Shown: positions 34,400 through 43,403 of the stretch, one piece after another
Layout: every line of letters starts with the position of its first letter
Position numbering within the stretch: the stretch's first letter is position 1
Source of the DNA: Mycobacterium aquaticum
GTDB taxonomy: Bacteria > Actinomycetota > Actinomycetes > Mycobacteriales > Mycobacteriaceae
Length of the DNA: 64,000 bases
Reading direction: 5' to 3'
NCBI RefSeq assembly: GCF_002086485.1
Contig: NZ_MVHF01000003.1
Location: 1 to 64,000, forward strand
Translations under genes and position numbers: made by a program
Notes under the pieces: generated by a model
The model's database searches: none
Told to the model about the DNA's origin: nothing
The model's input: only the letters and a program-made list of their open reading frames with translations

Positions 34400-36493
34400 C
34401 TAGTTGTTCAGGGATCGTTCCGCCGCGGCGACGACAGCCTCTGGCGTGAAACCGAACTCGCGGAACAGGGTCTTGTCGTCGGCCGATGCGCCGTAGTGCT
34501 CGATGGACACGATCTGCCCGGTGTCGCCGACCAGCTTGTGCCACGGCTGGGCGACACCCGCCTCGACCGCGACGCGTGCCGAAACACTCGGCGGCAGCAC
34601 CGAGTCCTGGTAGTCCTGCGGTTGCTTCTCGAACCACTCCACACACGGCATCGACACCACGTAGGCGACGATGTCCTTCTCGGCCAGCGTCTTCTGCGCC
34701 GCGACCGCCAGTTGCAGCTCCGAGCCGGTCGCGATGATGACGACGTCGGCGTCGTCGGCGGGCTTGCCGCCACCGAGCACGTAGCCACCGCGGGCGACGC
34801 CTTCGGCACTGGTTCCCTCCAGCACCGGGACACCCTGGCGGGTCAGGATCAATCCGACAGGGCCGCTGTTGGCCGTGCGCTCCAGCACGGTCTTCCACGC
34901 GTACGCGGTCTCGTTCGGGTCACCCGGGCGGACCACGGACAGGTTCGGGATGGACCGCAGGGCTGCCAGGTGCTCGATCGGCTGATGGGTCGGACCGTCC
35001 TCACCGAGACCGATCGAATCGTGCGTCCACACGTAGATCGGGTCGATGTCCATCAGGGAGGCCAACCGCACCGCGGGCCGCATGTAGTCCGAGAACTGCA
35101 GGAACGTGCCGCCGTACGCGCGGGTCGGGCCGTGCAGCACGATGCCGGACAGGATGGCGCCCATGGCGTGCTCGCGGATGCCGAAGTGCAGGGTGCGCCC
35201 GTACCAGCTCATCGTCCAGTCGTGAGTCGACTGTGACGGCGGGCCAAAGGAATTGGCGCCCTTGATGGTGGTGTTGTTGCTGCCGGCCAGGTCGGCCGAA
35301 CCGCCCCAGAGTTCGGGCAGCTTGGGCCCGATGGCGGCGAGCACCGCACCGGAGGCGGCGCGGGTGGCCACCGGCTTGGAATCGGTCTCCCAGTGCGGCA
35401 GGTCGGCGTCCCAGCCCTCAGGCAGTTCGTGGGCCAGCAGGCGGTCCAGCAGCGCCTTGCGCTCCGGTTCCCGCTTCGCCCAGGCGTCGAGCGAGATCTG
35501 CCAGTCCTCGTGGGCCTTCTTGCCGCGCGCGACGAGCTCACGCGTGTGGGCGATGACGTCGTCGCGCACCTCGAAGCTCTTGTCCGGGTCGAAGCCGAGC
35601 ACCTTCTTGGTGGCTGCGACCTCGTCGGCGCCCAGCGCCGCGCCGTGCACACCACCGGTGTTCATCTTGGTGGGGGCGGGGTAGCCGATGATGGTGCGCA
35701 CCGCGATGAACGACGGCTTGTCGGTCACCTTCTTGGCTTCCGCGATGGCGGCCTCGATGCCCGCGACGTTCTCGCCGCCTTCGACTTCCTGGACATGCCA
35801 GCCGTAGGCGCGGTAGCGCGCCGGGGTGTCCTCGGTCAGCGCGATCTGGGTGTCGTGCTCGATGGAGATCTTGTTGTCGTCCCAGAACACGATGAGGTTG
35901 CCGAGCTCCTGGGTGCCTGCCAGCGACGACGCTTCGCTGGTGACGCCCTCCTCGATGTCGCCGTCCGAAGCGATCACGTAGATGTAGTGGTCGAACGGGC
36001 TCTCACCGGGGGCGGTGTCGGGGTCGAACAGGCCACGCTCGTAGCGGGCGGCCATCGCCATGCCGACAGCGGAGGCCAGGCCCTGGCCCAGCGGGCCCGT
36101 GGTGATCTCGACGCCCTTGGTGTGGCGGTACTCGGGGTGTCCGGGGGTCAGCGAACCCCAGGTGCGCAGCGCCTCGATGTCGGCCAGCTCCAGACCGAAC
36201 CCGCCCAGGTACAGCTGGATGTACAGGGTGAGGCTGGAGTGGCCACACGACAACACGAACCGGTCGCGGCCGATCCAGTGGGTGTCGCTGGGGTCGTGGC
36301 GCATCTGTCGCTGAAACAGCGAGTAGGCCAGCGGGGCCAGGCTCATGGCGGTACCGGGGTGGCCGTTGCCGACTTTCTGCACCGCGTCGGCGGCCAGCAC
36401 ACGGACCGTGTCGACGGCGGCCGAATCGAGGTCCGTCCAGTCGTCCGGATGGTTCGGGCGGGTGAGGGCGGAGATCTCTTCGACGGTGGTCAC
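34400..36493 (-). CDS. tkt: Transketolase
   Basis: 697 residues. It is thiamine-diphosphate dependent and transfers two-carbon units. The signatures are GNGHPGTAMSLAPLAYSLF at the N-terminus, the ThDP motif ASDGDIEEGVTSEASSLAG through DDNKISIEHD, and the Pyr-domain stretch FGIREHAMGAILSG. The GTG at 36493 follows AGGAGCGAG and corresponds to the start used in relatives; the upstream extension contains no domain. It is the first gene of the pentose phosphate operon and is divergent from ctaB. Confidence 0.96.
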   Translation of the reverse strand: MTTVEEISALTRPNHPDDWTDLDSAAVDTVRVLAADAVQKVGNGHPGTAMSLAPLAYSLFQRQMRHDPSDTHWIGRDRFVLSCGHSSLTLYIQLYLGGFGLELADIEALRTWGSLTPGHPEYRHTKGVEITTGPLGQGLASAVGMAMAARYERGLFDPDTAPGESPFDHYIYVIASDGDIEEGVTSEASSLAGTQELGNLIVFWDDNKISIEHDTQIALTEDTPARYRAYGWHVQEVEGGENVAGIEAAIAEAKKVTDKPSFIAVRTIIGYPAPTKMNTGGVHGAALGADEVAATKKVLGFDPDKSFEVRDDVIAHTRELVARGKKAHEDWQISLDAWAKREPERKALLDRLLAHELPEGWDADLPHWETDSKPVATRAASGAVLAAIGPKLPELWGGSADLAGSNNTTIKGANSFGPPSQSTHDWTMSWYGRTLHFGIREHAMGAILSGIVLHGPTRAYGGTFLQFSDYMRPAVRLASLMDIDPIYVWTHDSIGLGEDGPTHQPIEHLAALRSIPNLSVVRPGDPNETAYAWKTVLERTANSGPVGLILTRQGVPVLEGTSAEGVARGGYVLGGGKPADDADVVIIATGSELQLAVAAQKTLAEKDIVAYVVSMPCVEWFEKQPQDYQDSVLPPSVSARVAVEAGVAQPWHKLVGDTGQIVSIEHYGASADDKTLFREFGFTPEAVVAAAERSLNN

Positions 36494-36675
36494 TACCTCG
36501 CTCCTAAGTTCCGATTGCATGTGCTGAGCTGTACGCGGCAGACCCGCAGCTCCCATCCAACACCCTAGTGCCAGCGGTTCATCGAGGGCGGTTGGTTGGG
36601 GCACGATTACCCCGCCGTTCACCTCGGCCGGGCGCGCAAATCCGACCCTGCGGTGTCGGGCACTGAGCCATGCGG

Positions 36676-36696
36676 TCTACCATCGTTTGTAGTAGA
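36676..36696. promoter_or_regulatory. Dyad TCTAC-N11-GTAGA before ctaB
   Basis: A TCTAC/GTAGA inverted repeat containing TGTAGTA lies 33 nt upstream of the ctaB GTG in the 235-nt tkt-ctaB divergent region. TGTAGTA half sites are reminiscent of BlaI/CopY-type operators. No other clear element was seen in this region besides the two ribosome-binding sites. Confidence 0.35.
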
Positions 36697-36728
36697 AGTC
36701 GCGTGCAGTCACCCGAGGAGTTATTTGC

Positions 36729-37661
36729 GTGAGCATTCGCGAGCGCCGTTCCCTCGGTGGGGCGCCGAGCCGAATACGCACCACTTTCCTGGCGTATTTG
36801 GCACTCACCAAGCCGCGTGTCATCGAGCTGTTGCTCGTGACGGCCATCCCCGCCATGCTGCTGGCACATCGCGGCGTCGTTGATCCACTGCTGATCCTGA
36901 ACACGCTGATCGGCGGCATGATGGCCGCGGCGGGTGCCAACACGCTCAACTGCGTGGCCGACGCCGACATCGACAAGGTCATGAAGCGCACCGCGCGCAG
37001 GCCGCTGGCCAAGGCGTCGGTGCCGACCCGGCACGCGCTCATCTTCGGGCTCGCCCTGACGGTCGCCTCGTTCGCGTGGCTGTGGTGGACCACCAATCTG
37101 CTCTCGGGCGTGCTGGGGCTGGTGACCATCGCGTTCTACGTGTTCGTCTACACCCTGCTGCTCAAGCGGCGCACGTCGCAGAACGTGGTGTGGGGCGGCG
37201 CGGCAGGCTGCATGCCCGTGATGATCGGCTGGTCGGCGGTCACCGGAACCATCCAATGGCCTGCGCTGGTGATGTTCCTGGTCATCTTCTTCTGGACGCC
37301 GCCGCACACCTGGGCGCTCGCGATGCGCTACAAGGACGACTACAAGGCGGCCGGGGTGCCGATGCTGCCCGCCGTGGCCACCGAACGTCAGGTGACCAAG
37401 CAGATCCTGATCTACACCTGGCTGACCGTGCTGACCACACTGGTGCTCGCGCTGGCCACCGGCTGGCTCTACGCGTCGGTCGCGCTGCTGGCCGGGGCGT
37501 GGTTCCTGGTGATGGCCCATCAGCTCTACTCCGGCGTCAAGCGCGGCGAGCCGGTCAAGCCCTTGCGCCTCTTCCTGCAGTCCAACAACTACCTGGCTGT
37601 GGTGTTCTGCGCGCTCGCCGTGGACTCGGTATTGGCGCTGCCGACGCTGTTCGGGCGGTAA
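36729..37661 (+). CDS. ctaB: Protoheme IX farnesyltransferase (heme O synthase)
   Basis: 310 residues with about nine hydrophobic helices. It attaches a farnesyl group to heme b to form heme O for the aa3 oxidase. The UbiA-family acidic motif [20 protein letters not shown] is present, as is the second loop motif around [16 protein letters not shown]. The GTG start follows CGAGGAG. Heme A synthase ctaA is 3 kb downstream on the other strand. Confidence 0.95.
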   Translation: MSIRERRSLGGAPSRIRTTFLAYLALTKPRVIELLLVTAIPAMLLAHRGVVDPLLILNTLIGGMMAAAGANTLNCVADADIDKVMKRTARRPLAKASVPTRHALIFGLALTVASFAWLWWTTNLLSGVLGLVTIAFYVFVYTLLLKRRTSQNVVWGGAAGCMPVMIGWSAVTGTIQWPALVMFLVIFFWTPPHTWALAMRYKDDYKAAGVPMLPAVATERQVTKQILIYTWLTVLTTLVLALATGWLYASVALLAGAWFLVMAHQLYSGVKRGEPVKPLRLFLQSNNYLAVVFCALAVDSVLALPTLFGR

Positions 37662-37664
37662 CCT
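37659..37664 (+). promoter_or_regulatory. Candidate -10 box using the ctaB stop codon
   Basis: TAACCT begins with the TAA stop of ctaB and ends 6 nt before the next GTG start. Confidence 0.4.
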
Positions 37665-37670
37665 GCGGGC

Positions 37671-38615
37671 GTGCTGGTCACCCCCGACAACTTCGCCCGC
37701 GCCGAATCCGACCTCTACTTCGGCAACATCGTCAAGGACGGCGGCTTCGCCGCGCTGCACCACATCCGTGAGCTCAGTCCGCTCGACAACCAGTTGGTGA
37801 TCCGGCAGAACCGGGACACCCTCTACTCGGCAGGGGTGTTCGATCTCGACGCCGGGCCGGTCACCGTGACCCTGCCCGACAGCGCCGGGCGCTTCATGGC
37901 CCTGCAGGTCATCACCGAGGACCACTACGTTCCGACGGTCGTGTACGCCCCCGCGGAGCTCACCCTGACCCGGGCGGATATCGGCACCCGATATGTCGCA
38001 ACGGCCATCCGTACGCTCGTCGACCCCAACGACCCCGCCGATGTGGACGCGGTGCACGCGCTGCAGGACGCGATCTCGGTCAGCCAGGCCGCGCCGGGCA
38101 ACTTCGAGGTGCCGGGGTGGGATCCGGCGAGTCAGAAGACGGTCCGCGACGCGCTGATCACGTTGTCGACGACACTTCCGGACAGCAAGGCCACCTTCGG
38201 GCCACGCGACTCCGTCGACCCGGTGCGGCACCTGATCGGTTCGGCGTACGCCTGGGGCGGCAACCCGGAGCGTGACGCCCTGTACCTGCCGGTCTTCCCG
38301 GCCGCCAACGACGGCACCACAGTGCACCGGCTCACCGTCGAAGATGTTCCGGTGGACGGGTTCTGGTCGGTGACCGTCTACAACAAGGACGGGTACTTCA
38401 CGCCGAATGCCCAGAACGCGTACTCGCTGAACAACATCACCGCGGCCAAGGGGCCCGACGGCGCGACCGTCATCCAGTTCGGCGGTGCCGACGCACCGAA
38501 CCTGCTGCCGATCACCGACGGGTGGAACTACATCGTGCGGCTCTACCGGCCCCGGCAGGAGATCCTCGACGGGTCGTGGACGTTCCCGGTGGCCGAGCCG
38601 GTTCAGCCGGCCTGA
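37671..38615 (+). CDS. DUF1254/DUF1214 protein
   Basis: 314 residues. The N-terminal part (about 1-130, with VIRQNRDTLYSAGVFDLDAGPVTV) matches DUF1254, and the C-terminal part (about 200-300, with GFWSVTVYNKDGYFTPN and YNIVRLYRP-like end) matches DUF1214. The two domains usually occur together and their function is unknown. There is no signal peptide. The GTG start is 6 nt after a TANNNT box formed partly by the ctaB stop codon. Convergent with qor. Confidence 0.8.
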   Translation: MLVTPDNFARAESDLYFGNIVKDGGFAALHHIRELSPLDNQLVIRQNRDTLYSAGVFDLDAGPVTVTLPDSAGRFMALQVITEDHYVPTVVYAPAELTLTRADIGTRYVATAIRTLVDPNDPADVDAVHALQDAISVSQAAPGNFEVPGWDPASQKTVRDALITLSTTLPDSKATFGPRDSVDPVRHLIGSAYAWGGNPERDALYLPVFPAANDGTTVHRLTVEDVPVDGFWSVTVYNKDGYFTPNAQNAYSLNNITAAKGPDGATVIQFGGADAPNLLPITDGWNYIVRLYRPRQEILDGSWTFPVAEPVQPA

Positions 38616-38636
38616 CTGCCCGCGAGTTCGACGACT

Positions 38637-39611
38637 CTAGGGCACCAGCACGATCGAGCCGACGGTCTTGCGGCCCTGCAGATCGGTGTGGGCCTGGGCG
38701 GCCTCGGCCAGCGGATAGCGTCCGCCGACGGTGATGTTGATGGTCCCGTCGGCGATGGCGTTGATCAGTTCTCCAGCGCGCCAGGAGAATTCGTCGGGTG
38801 TGCGGGTGTAGTGCGCCAGCGACGGCCTTGTGAGGAACACCGAACCCGATGAGTTGAGGCGCTGCGGGTCGAACGGTGGGACCGGGCCACTGGCGGCACC
38901 GAACAGCGCCAGCGTGCCGCGCACGGCCAAACTGGCCAGGCTCGCGTCGAACGTCGACTTGCCCACCCCGTCGTAGACAGCGGCGACCCCGAGACCGCCG
39001 GTCAGTTCGCGGATCTTCTCGGCGAACTCCGCCGGGTCATCGGGGTAGTCGAGCACCTCGACGGCACCGGCCTGCCGGGAGAGCTCGGCCTTCTCTGGCG
39101 TGGACGCCGTGGTGATCACCCGGGTGCCGATGCTGGTGGCCCACTGCGTGAGGATCAGTCCGACGCCGCCCGCGCCGGCGTGCAGCAGCACGGTGTCCGA
39201 CGGTTGCACCGGATAGGTCGACTTGATGAGGTAGTGCGCGGTCATACCCTTGAGCAGTGCGGAAGCCACCGCGTCCGGCGCCACACCGTCCGGTACGTAG
39301 GCGCTGAAATCGGCAGGGGCGACGCAGTATTCGGCATATGCCGCGGCCGCGTTGGCGGTCACCACCCGGTCGCCGACCGCCAGTGCCGCCACATCGTCAC
39401 CCACGGCGGCGACCGTGCCGCACACCTCGGTGCCCACGACGAACGGCAGCTCCCGCGGATAGAGCCCGGACCTGAAGTAGGTGTCGATGAAGTTCACGCC
39501 GATCGCTTCGGCCTTGATCAATATCTCGCCGGGGCCAGGGCTGGGCTCGGGCAGTTCGATGAATTTGAGGACCTCGGGCCCACCGGTCTCGGCGACTTCG
39601 ATCGCGTGCAT
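38637..39611 (-). CDS. qor: Zinc-independent quinone oxidoreductase
   Basis: 324 residues of the medium-chain dehydrogenase/reductase superfamily, zeta-crystallin/Qor type. EAIGVNFIDTYFRSGLYP at the N-terminus is the Qor signature, and VLLHAGAGGVGLILTQWA is the NADPH-binding loop. The structural and catalytic zinc ligands of alcohol dehydrogenases are missing, as usual for Qor. The ATG at 39611 matches the M. tuberculosis Rv1454c start; another in-frame ATG is at 39620. Confidence 0.93.
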   Translation of the reverse strand: MHAIEVAETGGPEVLKFIELPEPSPGPGEILIKAEAIGVNFIDTYFRSGLYPRELPFVVGTEVCGTVAAVGDDVAALAVGDRVVTANAAAAYAEYCVAPADFSAYVPDGVAPDAVASALLKGMTAHYLIKSTYPVQPSDTVLLHAGAGGVGLILTQWATSIGTRVITTASTPEKAELSRQAGAVEVLDYPDDPAEFAEKIRELTGGLGVAAVYDGVGKSTFDASLASLAVRGTLALFGAASGPVPPFDPQRLNSSGSVFLTRPSLAHYTRTPDEFSWRAGELINAIADGTINITVGGRYPLAEAAQAHTDLQGRKTVGSIVLVP

Positions 39612-39717
39612 GGAGACCATCCTGCCAAGCCTCGGCCGTCCGCGTGTGCCGCAACACCCGGCGGGATCCCGTGACACCCTTGGGAGAGCCCCGTCGTCAC
39701 CGACCCCGGAGGAATGT

Positions 39718-40686
39718 GTGAAGCTCGCCCGCCCCGACATCTTCCATCCGCGCATCGTGTTCGCCGGTTGCCCGTCACTGCCCGACGGCGACGGTGACGA
39801 CGCCGGTCTGGTCGCCGCGCTGCGCACGCGGGGCCTGCATGCGCGGTGGCTGTCCTGGGACGACCCCGCGACGCGGGACGCGGACCTGGTGGTGCTCAGG
39901 GCCACGTGGGACTACGCCGACAGGCTCGACGAATACCTGTCGTGGACGCGCTCCGTGCGCAACCTTGTCAACGCACCCGCGCTGGTCGCGTGGAACGTCG
40001 ACAAGCACTATCTGATCGACCTGGACAAGCTTGGCGTGCCGGTGGTGCCCACGCGGCATTTCCCGGTCGGGCACACGGTGACCGTCCCTGCGGGCGAGGT
40101 GGTGGTCAAACCGGCGGTCGGGGCGGGTTCGCAAGGAGCGCAACGCTTCGTCGACGCCGACGCGGCCGCCGCACACGCCGCCCAGCTGCACGCGCAGGGC
40201 CGCGCAGTGCTGGTGCAGCCCTACGATGGGCGCATCGCCGACGGCGAGACCGCCCTGGTGTTTCTCAACGGCGAAGAGTCCCACGCGTTCATCAAGGGAC
40301 CGATACTGCCGCCTGCGGGCAGCGCCCCGCAGTTCGAGGAAACCGGAACCTATGCCACCGAAACCCTGTCACCGGCCGAGCCGGAGGATGCGATCTGGGA
40401 GGTCGGCCGGCTGGCGATCGCGGCCGTGACGCGCATTTTCGACATCGACGCGCACGATCTGCTGTACGCCCGGGTTGACGTGATCGGCGGGGCCGGGGCG
40501 AGCGCAGCGACGGGGAGAGGTCTCGACGATCCTCGGCTCCTGGAACTCGAGCTCGTCGAACCGTCCCTGGGATTCCGTCAGCTAAGCCCTGTCGGCCGAG
40601 CTGACGCCGAACGTCGATTCGCGCTCGGTGTCGAGTCCGCGCTGGAGCGGCTCGGGCTCGGTCCGCTCTCGCATCGACGCCCATAG
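39718..40686 (+). CDS. ATP-grasp domain protein, unknown substrate
   Basis: 322 residues. The central region has ATP-grasp features: VVVKPAVGAGSQGAQRF as the Lys/Gly-rich loop and AVLVQPYDGRIADGETALVF as the ATP-binding strand pair. The N-terminal third resembles the preATP-grasp fold (DADLVVLRATWDYADRLDE). It probably ligates an amine to a carboxylate, but the substrate is not known. The GTG start follows GGAGGA. The last 105 nt are antisense to the 3' end of ctaA. Confidence 0.78.
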   Translation: MKLARPDIFHPRIVFAGCPSLPDGDGDDAGLVAALRTRGLHARWLSWDDPATRDADLVVLRATWDYADRLDEYLSWTRSVRNLVNAPALVAWNVDKHYLIDLDKLGVPVVPTRHFPVGHTVTVPAGEVVVKPAVGAGSQGAQRFVDADAAAAHAAQLHAQGRAVLVQPYDGRIADGETALVFLNGEESHAFIKGPILPPAGSAPQFEETGTYATETLSPAEPEDAIWEVGRLAIAAVTRIFDIDAHDLLYARVDVIGGAGASAATGRGLDDPRLLELELVEPSLGFRQLSPVGRADAERRFALGVESALERLGLGPLSHRRP

Positions 40687-41592
40687 CGCCGCGGTGGCAG
40701 CCGTGCAGGCGGCCGCCCCGGCGACGTGCACGGCGACGAGCGCGGCGGGCACGCCCGTGTAGAACTGCACGACCCCGACCAGTCCTTGCGCGCACACCAG
40801 GGCCAGCAGGACGCCCAGCCGGACCATGATCGGCCGAGCGGCATGCACCGCGGCGAGGGCGAACCCGAGCGCGACGATCATCGACAGGTAAGCGACCAGA
40901 AGTGACGAGTGGGCGTGCACCAGGGTGGTGATCTCCACCTGAAGCCGCGGCACCACGCGGTCGAGGCTCTTGTCGCCTGCGTGGGGACCTGCGCCGGTGA
41001 CCAGGGTTCCGGTCACCAGGATCGCGGCGAGGATGACGGCGCTCAGCGCGGTCAACTGCCGCAATGGTTTTGCCACCCGCACGGTGGGAGATCCGTCGTC
41101 GGGCTGGCCGACCTTCACGTACAGCAGCACCGACAGCCACACCATGGTCATCGATGCGACCAGGTGGATGGCCACGGTCCACCACAGCAGCCCGGTCCGC
41201 ACGGTGATGCCGCCGATGATGGCCTGCACCACTGTGGAGGCGGGCATCAGCCACGCGTAGATCAGCACCTCGCGGCGGCGTCGGGCCCGGGTGACGGCCA
41301 GCACGGCGGCTGCCGCGGTGAACACCACCAGGAAGGTGATCATCCGGTTGCCGAATTCGACGGCCTGGTGCACGACGGCGACCTCGGCGTGCGGTACCGG
41401 GGTGAAACTGCCGGGGAAGCACTGTGGCCACGTCGGGCAGCCCAGGCCCGAGGCGGTCACTCGCACGATCGCGCCGGTCACCGCGATCCCGCCCTGCGTG
41501 AGGATCACCAGGAACGCGATGATGCGCTGGACCCGCAGGCTCGGTAGGGGCAGCAGATCGACCAGTCGCAGAAAAAGACGTCCGACGGTCAC
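40582..41592 (-). CDS. ctaA: Heme A synthase
   Basis: 336 residues with eight hydrophobic helices. It oxidises heme O to heme A for cytochrome aa3 oxidase. The first extracytoplasmic loop has the CPTWPQC cysteine pair typical of type B CtaA, followed by HQAVEFGNRM with a conserved heme-site His; the second half has VHAHSSLLVAYLS. The hydrophilic C-terminal tail (about 305-336) overlaps the convergent ATP-grasp gene by 105 nt. Confidence 0.94.
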   Translation of the reverse strand: MTVGRLFLRLVDLLPLPSLRVQRIIAFLVILTQGGIAVTGAIVRVTASGLGCPTWPQCFPGSFTPVPHAEVAVVHQAVEFGNRMITFLVVFTAAAAVLAVTRARRRREVLIYAWLMPASTVVQAIIGGITVRTGLLWWTVAIHLVASMTMVWLSVLLYVKVGQPDDGSPTVRVAKPLRQLTALSAVILAAILVTGTLVTGAGPHAGDKSLDRVVPRLQVEITTLVHAHSSLLVAYLSMIVALGFALAAVHAARPIMVRLGVLLALVCAQGLVGVVQFYTGVPAALVAVHVAGAAACTAATAALWASMRERTEPEPLQRGLDTERESTFGVSSADRA

Positions 41593-41647
41593 GGGCTGAT
41601 CGTAGATGAACCGGAACTACAGCTCGTAGTAGGGGCCGACTGGCGCA

Positions 41648-42442
41648 TCAGGTGAAGCGGAACCAGCGCATCGCGCACACGGCCGCGACGGCGCCCCACG
41701 CCACCAGCACGACGATGCCGAACCAGTCCACCGACAGGGACATCGCGCGGGTCAGCGCCTCGGTGAGAGCGCCCGACGGGGTGAGCCGCGCGGCCCACCG
41801 CAGAGCCGACGGCACCAGGCCGCCTTCCAGCGTCAGCGCGCCCAACCCGGCGAACACAAACCACAACAGGTTCGCCAACGCCAGCACGATCTCGGCCTTG
41901 AGGGTGCCGCCGAGCAGCAGTCCCAACGCCGCGAACCCGGCGGTGCCGAGCGCGATGATCACCGCGCCCAGTGCCAGGCCCGCGACCGGCGGCCGCCAGC
42001 CGAGAGCAAACCCGATGGCACCCAACAGGATCGCCTGCAGGAACACGACCGTGACCACCGCGAGCGCCTTGCCCGCGATGATGCCCCACACCGGCAGCGC
42101 CGTCGCGCCGAGTCGTTTCAGTGCGCCGTACCGGCGATCGAACGCCACGGCGATGGCCTGCCCGGTGAAGGCCGTGGAGATCACGGCCAGCGCCATGATC
42201 GGTGGGGTGAACGCCGCGGCGCGGTGTTCCCCGAACGACCCCAGCGGCAGCAGGGTCAGCCCGATCAGCAGCGTGATGGGGATGAACATCGTCAGAAGCA
42301 GCTGTTCGCCGTTGCGCAGCAGCAGTTTGAGCTCAAGCCCGTACTGCGCGGCCAGCATCTTCGGCACGCCGGCCGGCCGCGGGTCGGGGGAGAACGTCCC
42401 GGGTTCGAAACGGTTGGTCGTGGTCATCTCGTTGTTCGTCAT
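41648..42442 (-). CDS. ABC-2 type transporter permease
   Basis: 264 residues with six hydrophobic helices, the DrrB-like ABC-2 layout. It pairs with the ATPase directly upstream (13 nt between them) and corresponds to Rv1457c. The region between helices 2 and 3 (AVAFDRRYGALKRLGATAL) contains the cytoplasmic coupling motif. The substrate is unknown; the link to mptB and heme A synthase genes is conserved in mycobacteria. Confidence 0.88.
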   Translation of the reverse strand: MTNNEMTTTNRFEPGTFSPDPRPAGVPKMLAAQYGLELKLLLRNGEQLLLTMFIPITLLIGLTLLPLGSFGEHRAAAFTPPIMALAVISTAFTGQAIAVAFDRRYGALKRLGATALPVWGIIAGKALAVVTVVFLQAILLGAIGFALGWRPPVAGLALGAVIIALGTAGFAALGLLLGGTLKAEIVLALANLLWFVFAGLGALTLEGGLVPSALRWAARLTPSGALTEALTRAMSLSVDWFGIVVLVAWGAVAAVCAMRWFRFT

Positions 42443-42455
42443 GTCGTCCGTATCG

Positions 42456-43403
42456 TCAGCCCCGTAGCTCGCGTCCGGTGAGGTCCAGGAACACGTCCTC
42501 CAGGCTGCGCTGCTCCACCCGCATGTCGGTGGCGAGCACGTCCAGCCGGGCACACCACGCCGTCACGGTGGCCAGCACCTGCGGGTCGATGTCCCCCTCG
42601 ACGAGGTATTCGCCCGGCGCGGTCTCGCTGGCCTTGTAGTTCTCCGGCAATGCTCCGATCAGCAGCGACAGATCGAGCTTGCGGGGGGCGCTGAACCGCA
42701 GCTGGTTTTCGGCGCCGGTGCGCATCAGTTCGGCGGGTGTGCCGGTGGCCACCGCCACGCCGTGGTCGATGATGACGATGCGGTCGGCGAGCTCCTCGGC
42801 CTCGGTCAGCTGATGCGTCGTCAACACCACGGTCACGCCGTCGCGGCGCAGGGCATCGATCAACTCCCACACCACGATTCGCGCGTGTGCGTCCATGCCT
42901 GCGGTCGGCTCGTCGAGGAAGACCAGCTCGGGGCGGCCGACCACCGCGCATGCCAGCGCCAGCCGCTGTTGCTGGCCGCCGGAAAGTCGCCGGTAGGTGG
43001 TGCGGGCCGACTCGGTGAGACCGAGCGTGTCCATCAGCCAGGCGGGGTCGAGCGGGTTGGCCGCGTACGACGCCACCAGGTTGAGCATCTCGCCTGCGCG
43101 GGCGGCCGGGTAGCCACCGCCGCCCTGCAGCATCACGCCGATTCGCTCACGCAGCCGCGCGTTGTCGCCGACCGGATCCAGGCCCAGGATCTCGATGGTG
43201 CCCCCGTCGGGCCGGATGAAGCCCTCGCACATCTCGACGGTGGTGGTCTTGCCTGCGCCGTTGGGGCCGAGCAGGGCCAGCACCTCGGCCTTGTGCACTT
43301 CGAGGTCGAGGCCGGATACCGCTGTCGTCGTGCCGTACTGCTTGGTGACGCCGCGCAGCAGCACGGGTGTTTCAGTCGGCGAAGCGTCGGAACGCGAGGT
43401 CAC
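42456..43403 (-). CDS. ABC transporter ATP-binding protein (DrrA type)
   Basis: 315 residues. Walker A GPNGAGKTTT, signature LSGGQQQRLALA, Walker B LVFLDEPTAGMD and H-loop TTHQL are all present. The C-terminal 90 residues resemble the DrrA-type extension. The GTG start overlaps the mptB stop as GTGA, so mptB, the ATPase and the permease form one operon. Corresponds to Rv1458c; substrate unknown. Confidence 0.92.
   Translation of the reverse strand: MTSRSDASPTETPVLLRGVTKQYGTTTAVSGLDLEVHKAEVLALLGPNGAGKTTTVEMCEGFIRPDGGTIEILGLDPVGDNARLRERIGVMLQGGGGYPAARAGEMLNLVASYAANPLDPAWLMDTLGLTESARTTYRRLSGGQQQRLALACAVVGRPELVFLDEPTAGMDAHARIVVWELIDALRRDGVTVVLTTHQLTEAEELADRIVIIDHGVAVATGTPAELMRTGAENQLRFSAPRKLDLSLLIGALPENYKASETAPGEYLVEGDIDPQVLATVTAWCARLDVLATDMRVEQRSLEDVFLDLTGRELRG

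Noticed and set aside
38590..38640. GC-rich hairpin between the DUF1254 gene and qor
   Set aside because: CCGG palindromes in GC-rich sequence without a T run; not enough for a terminator.
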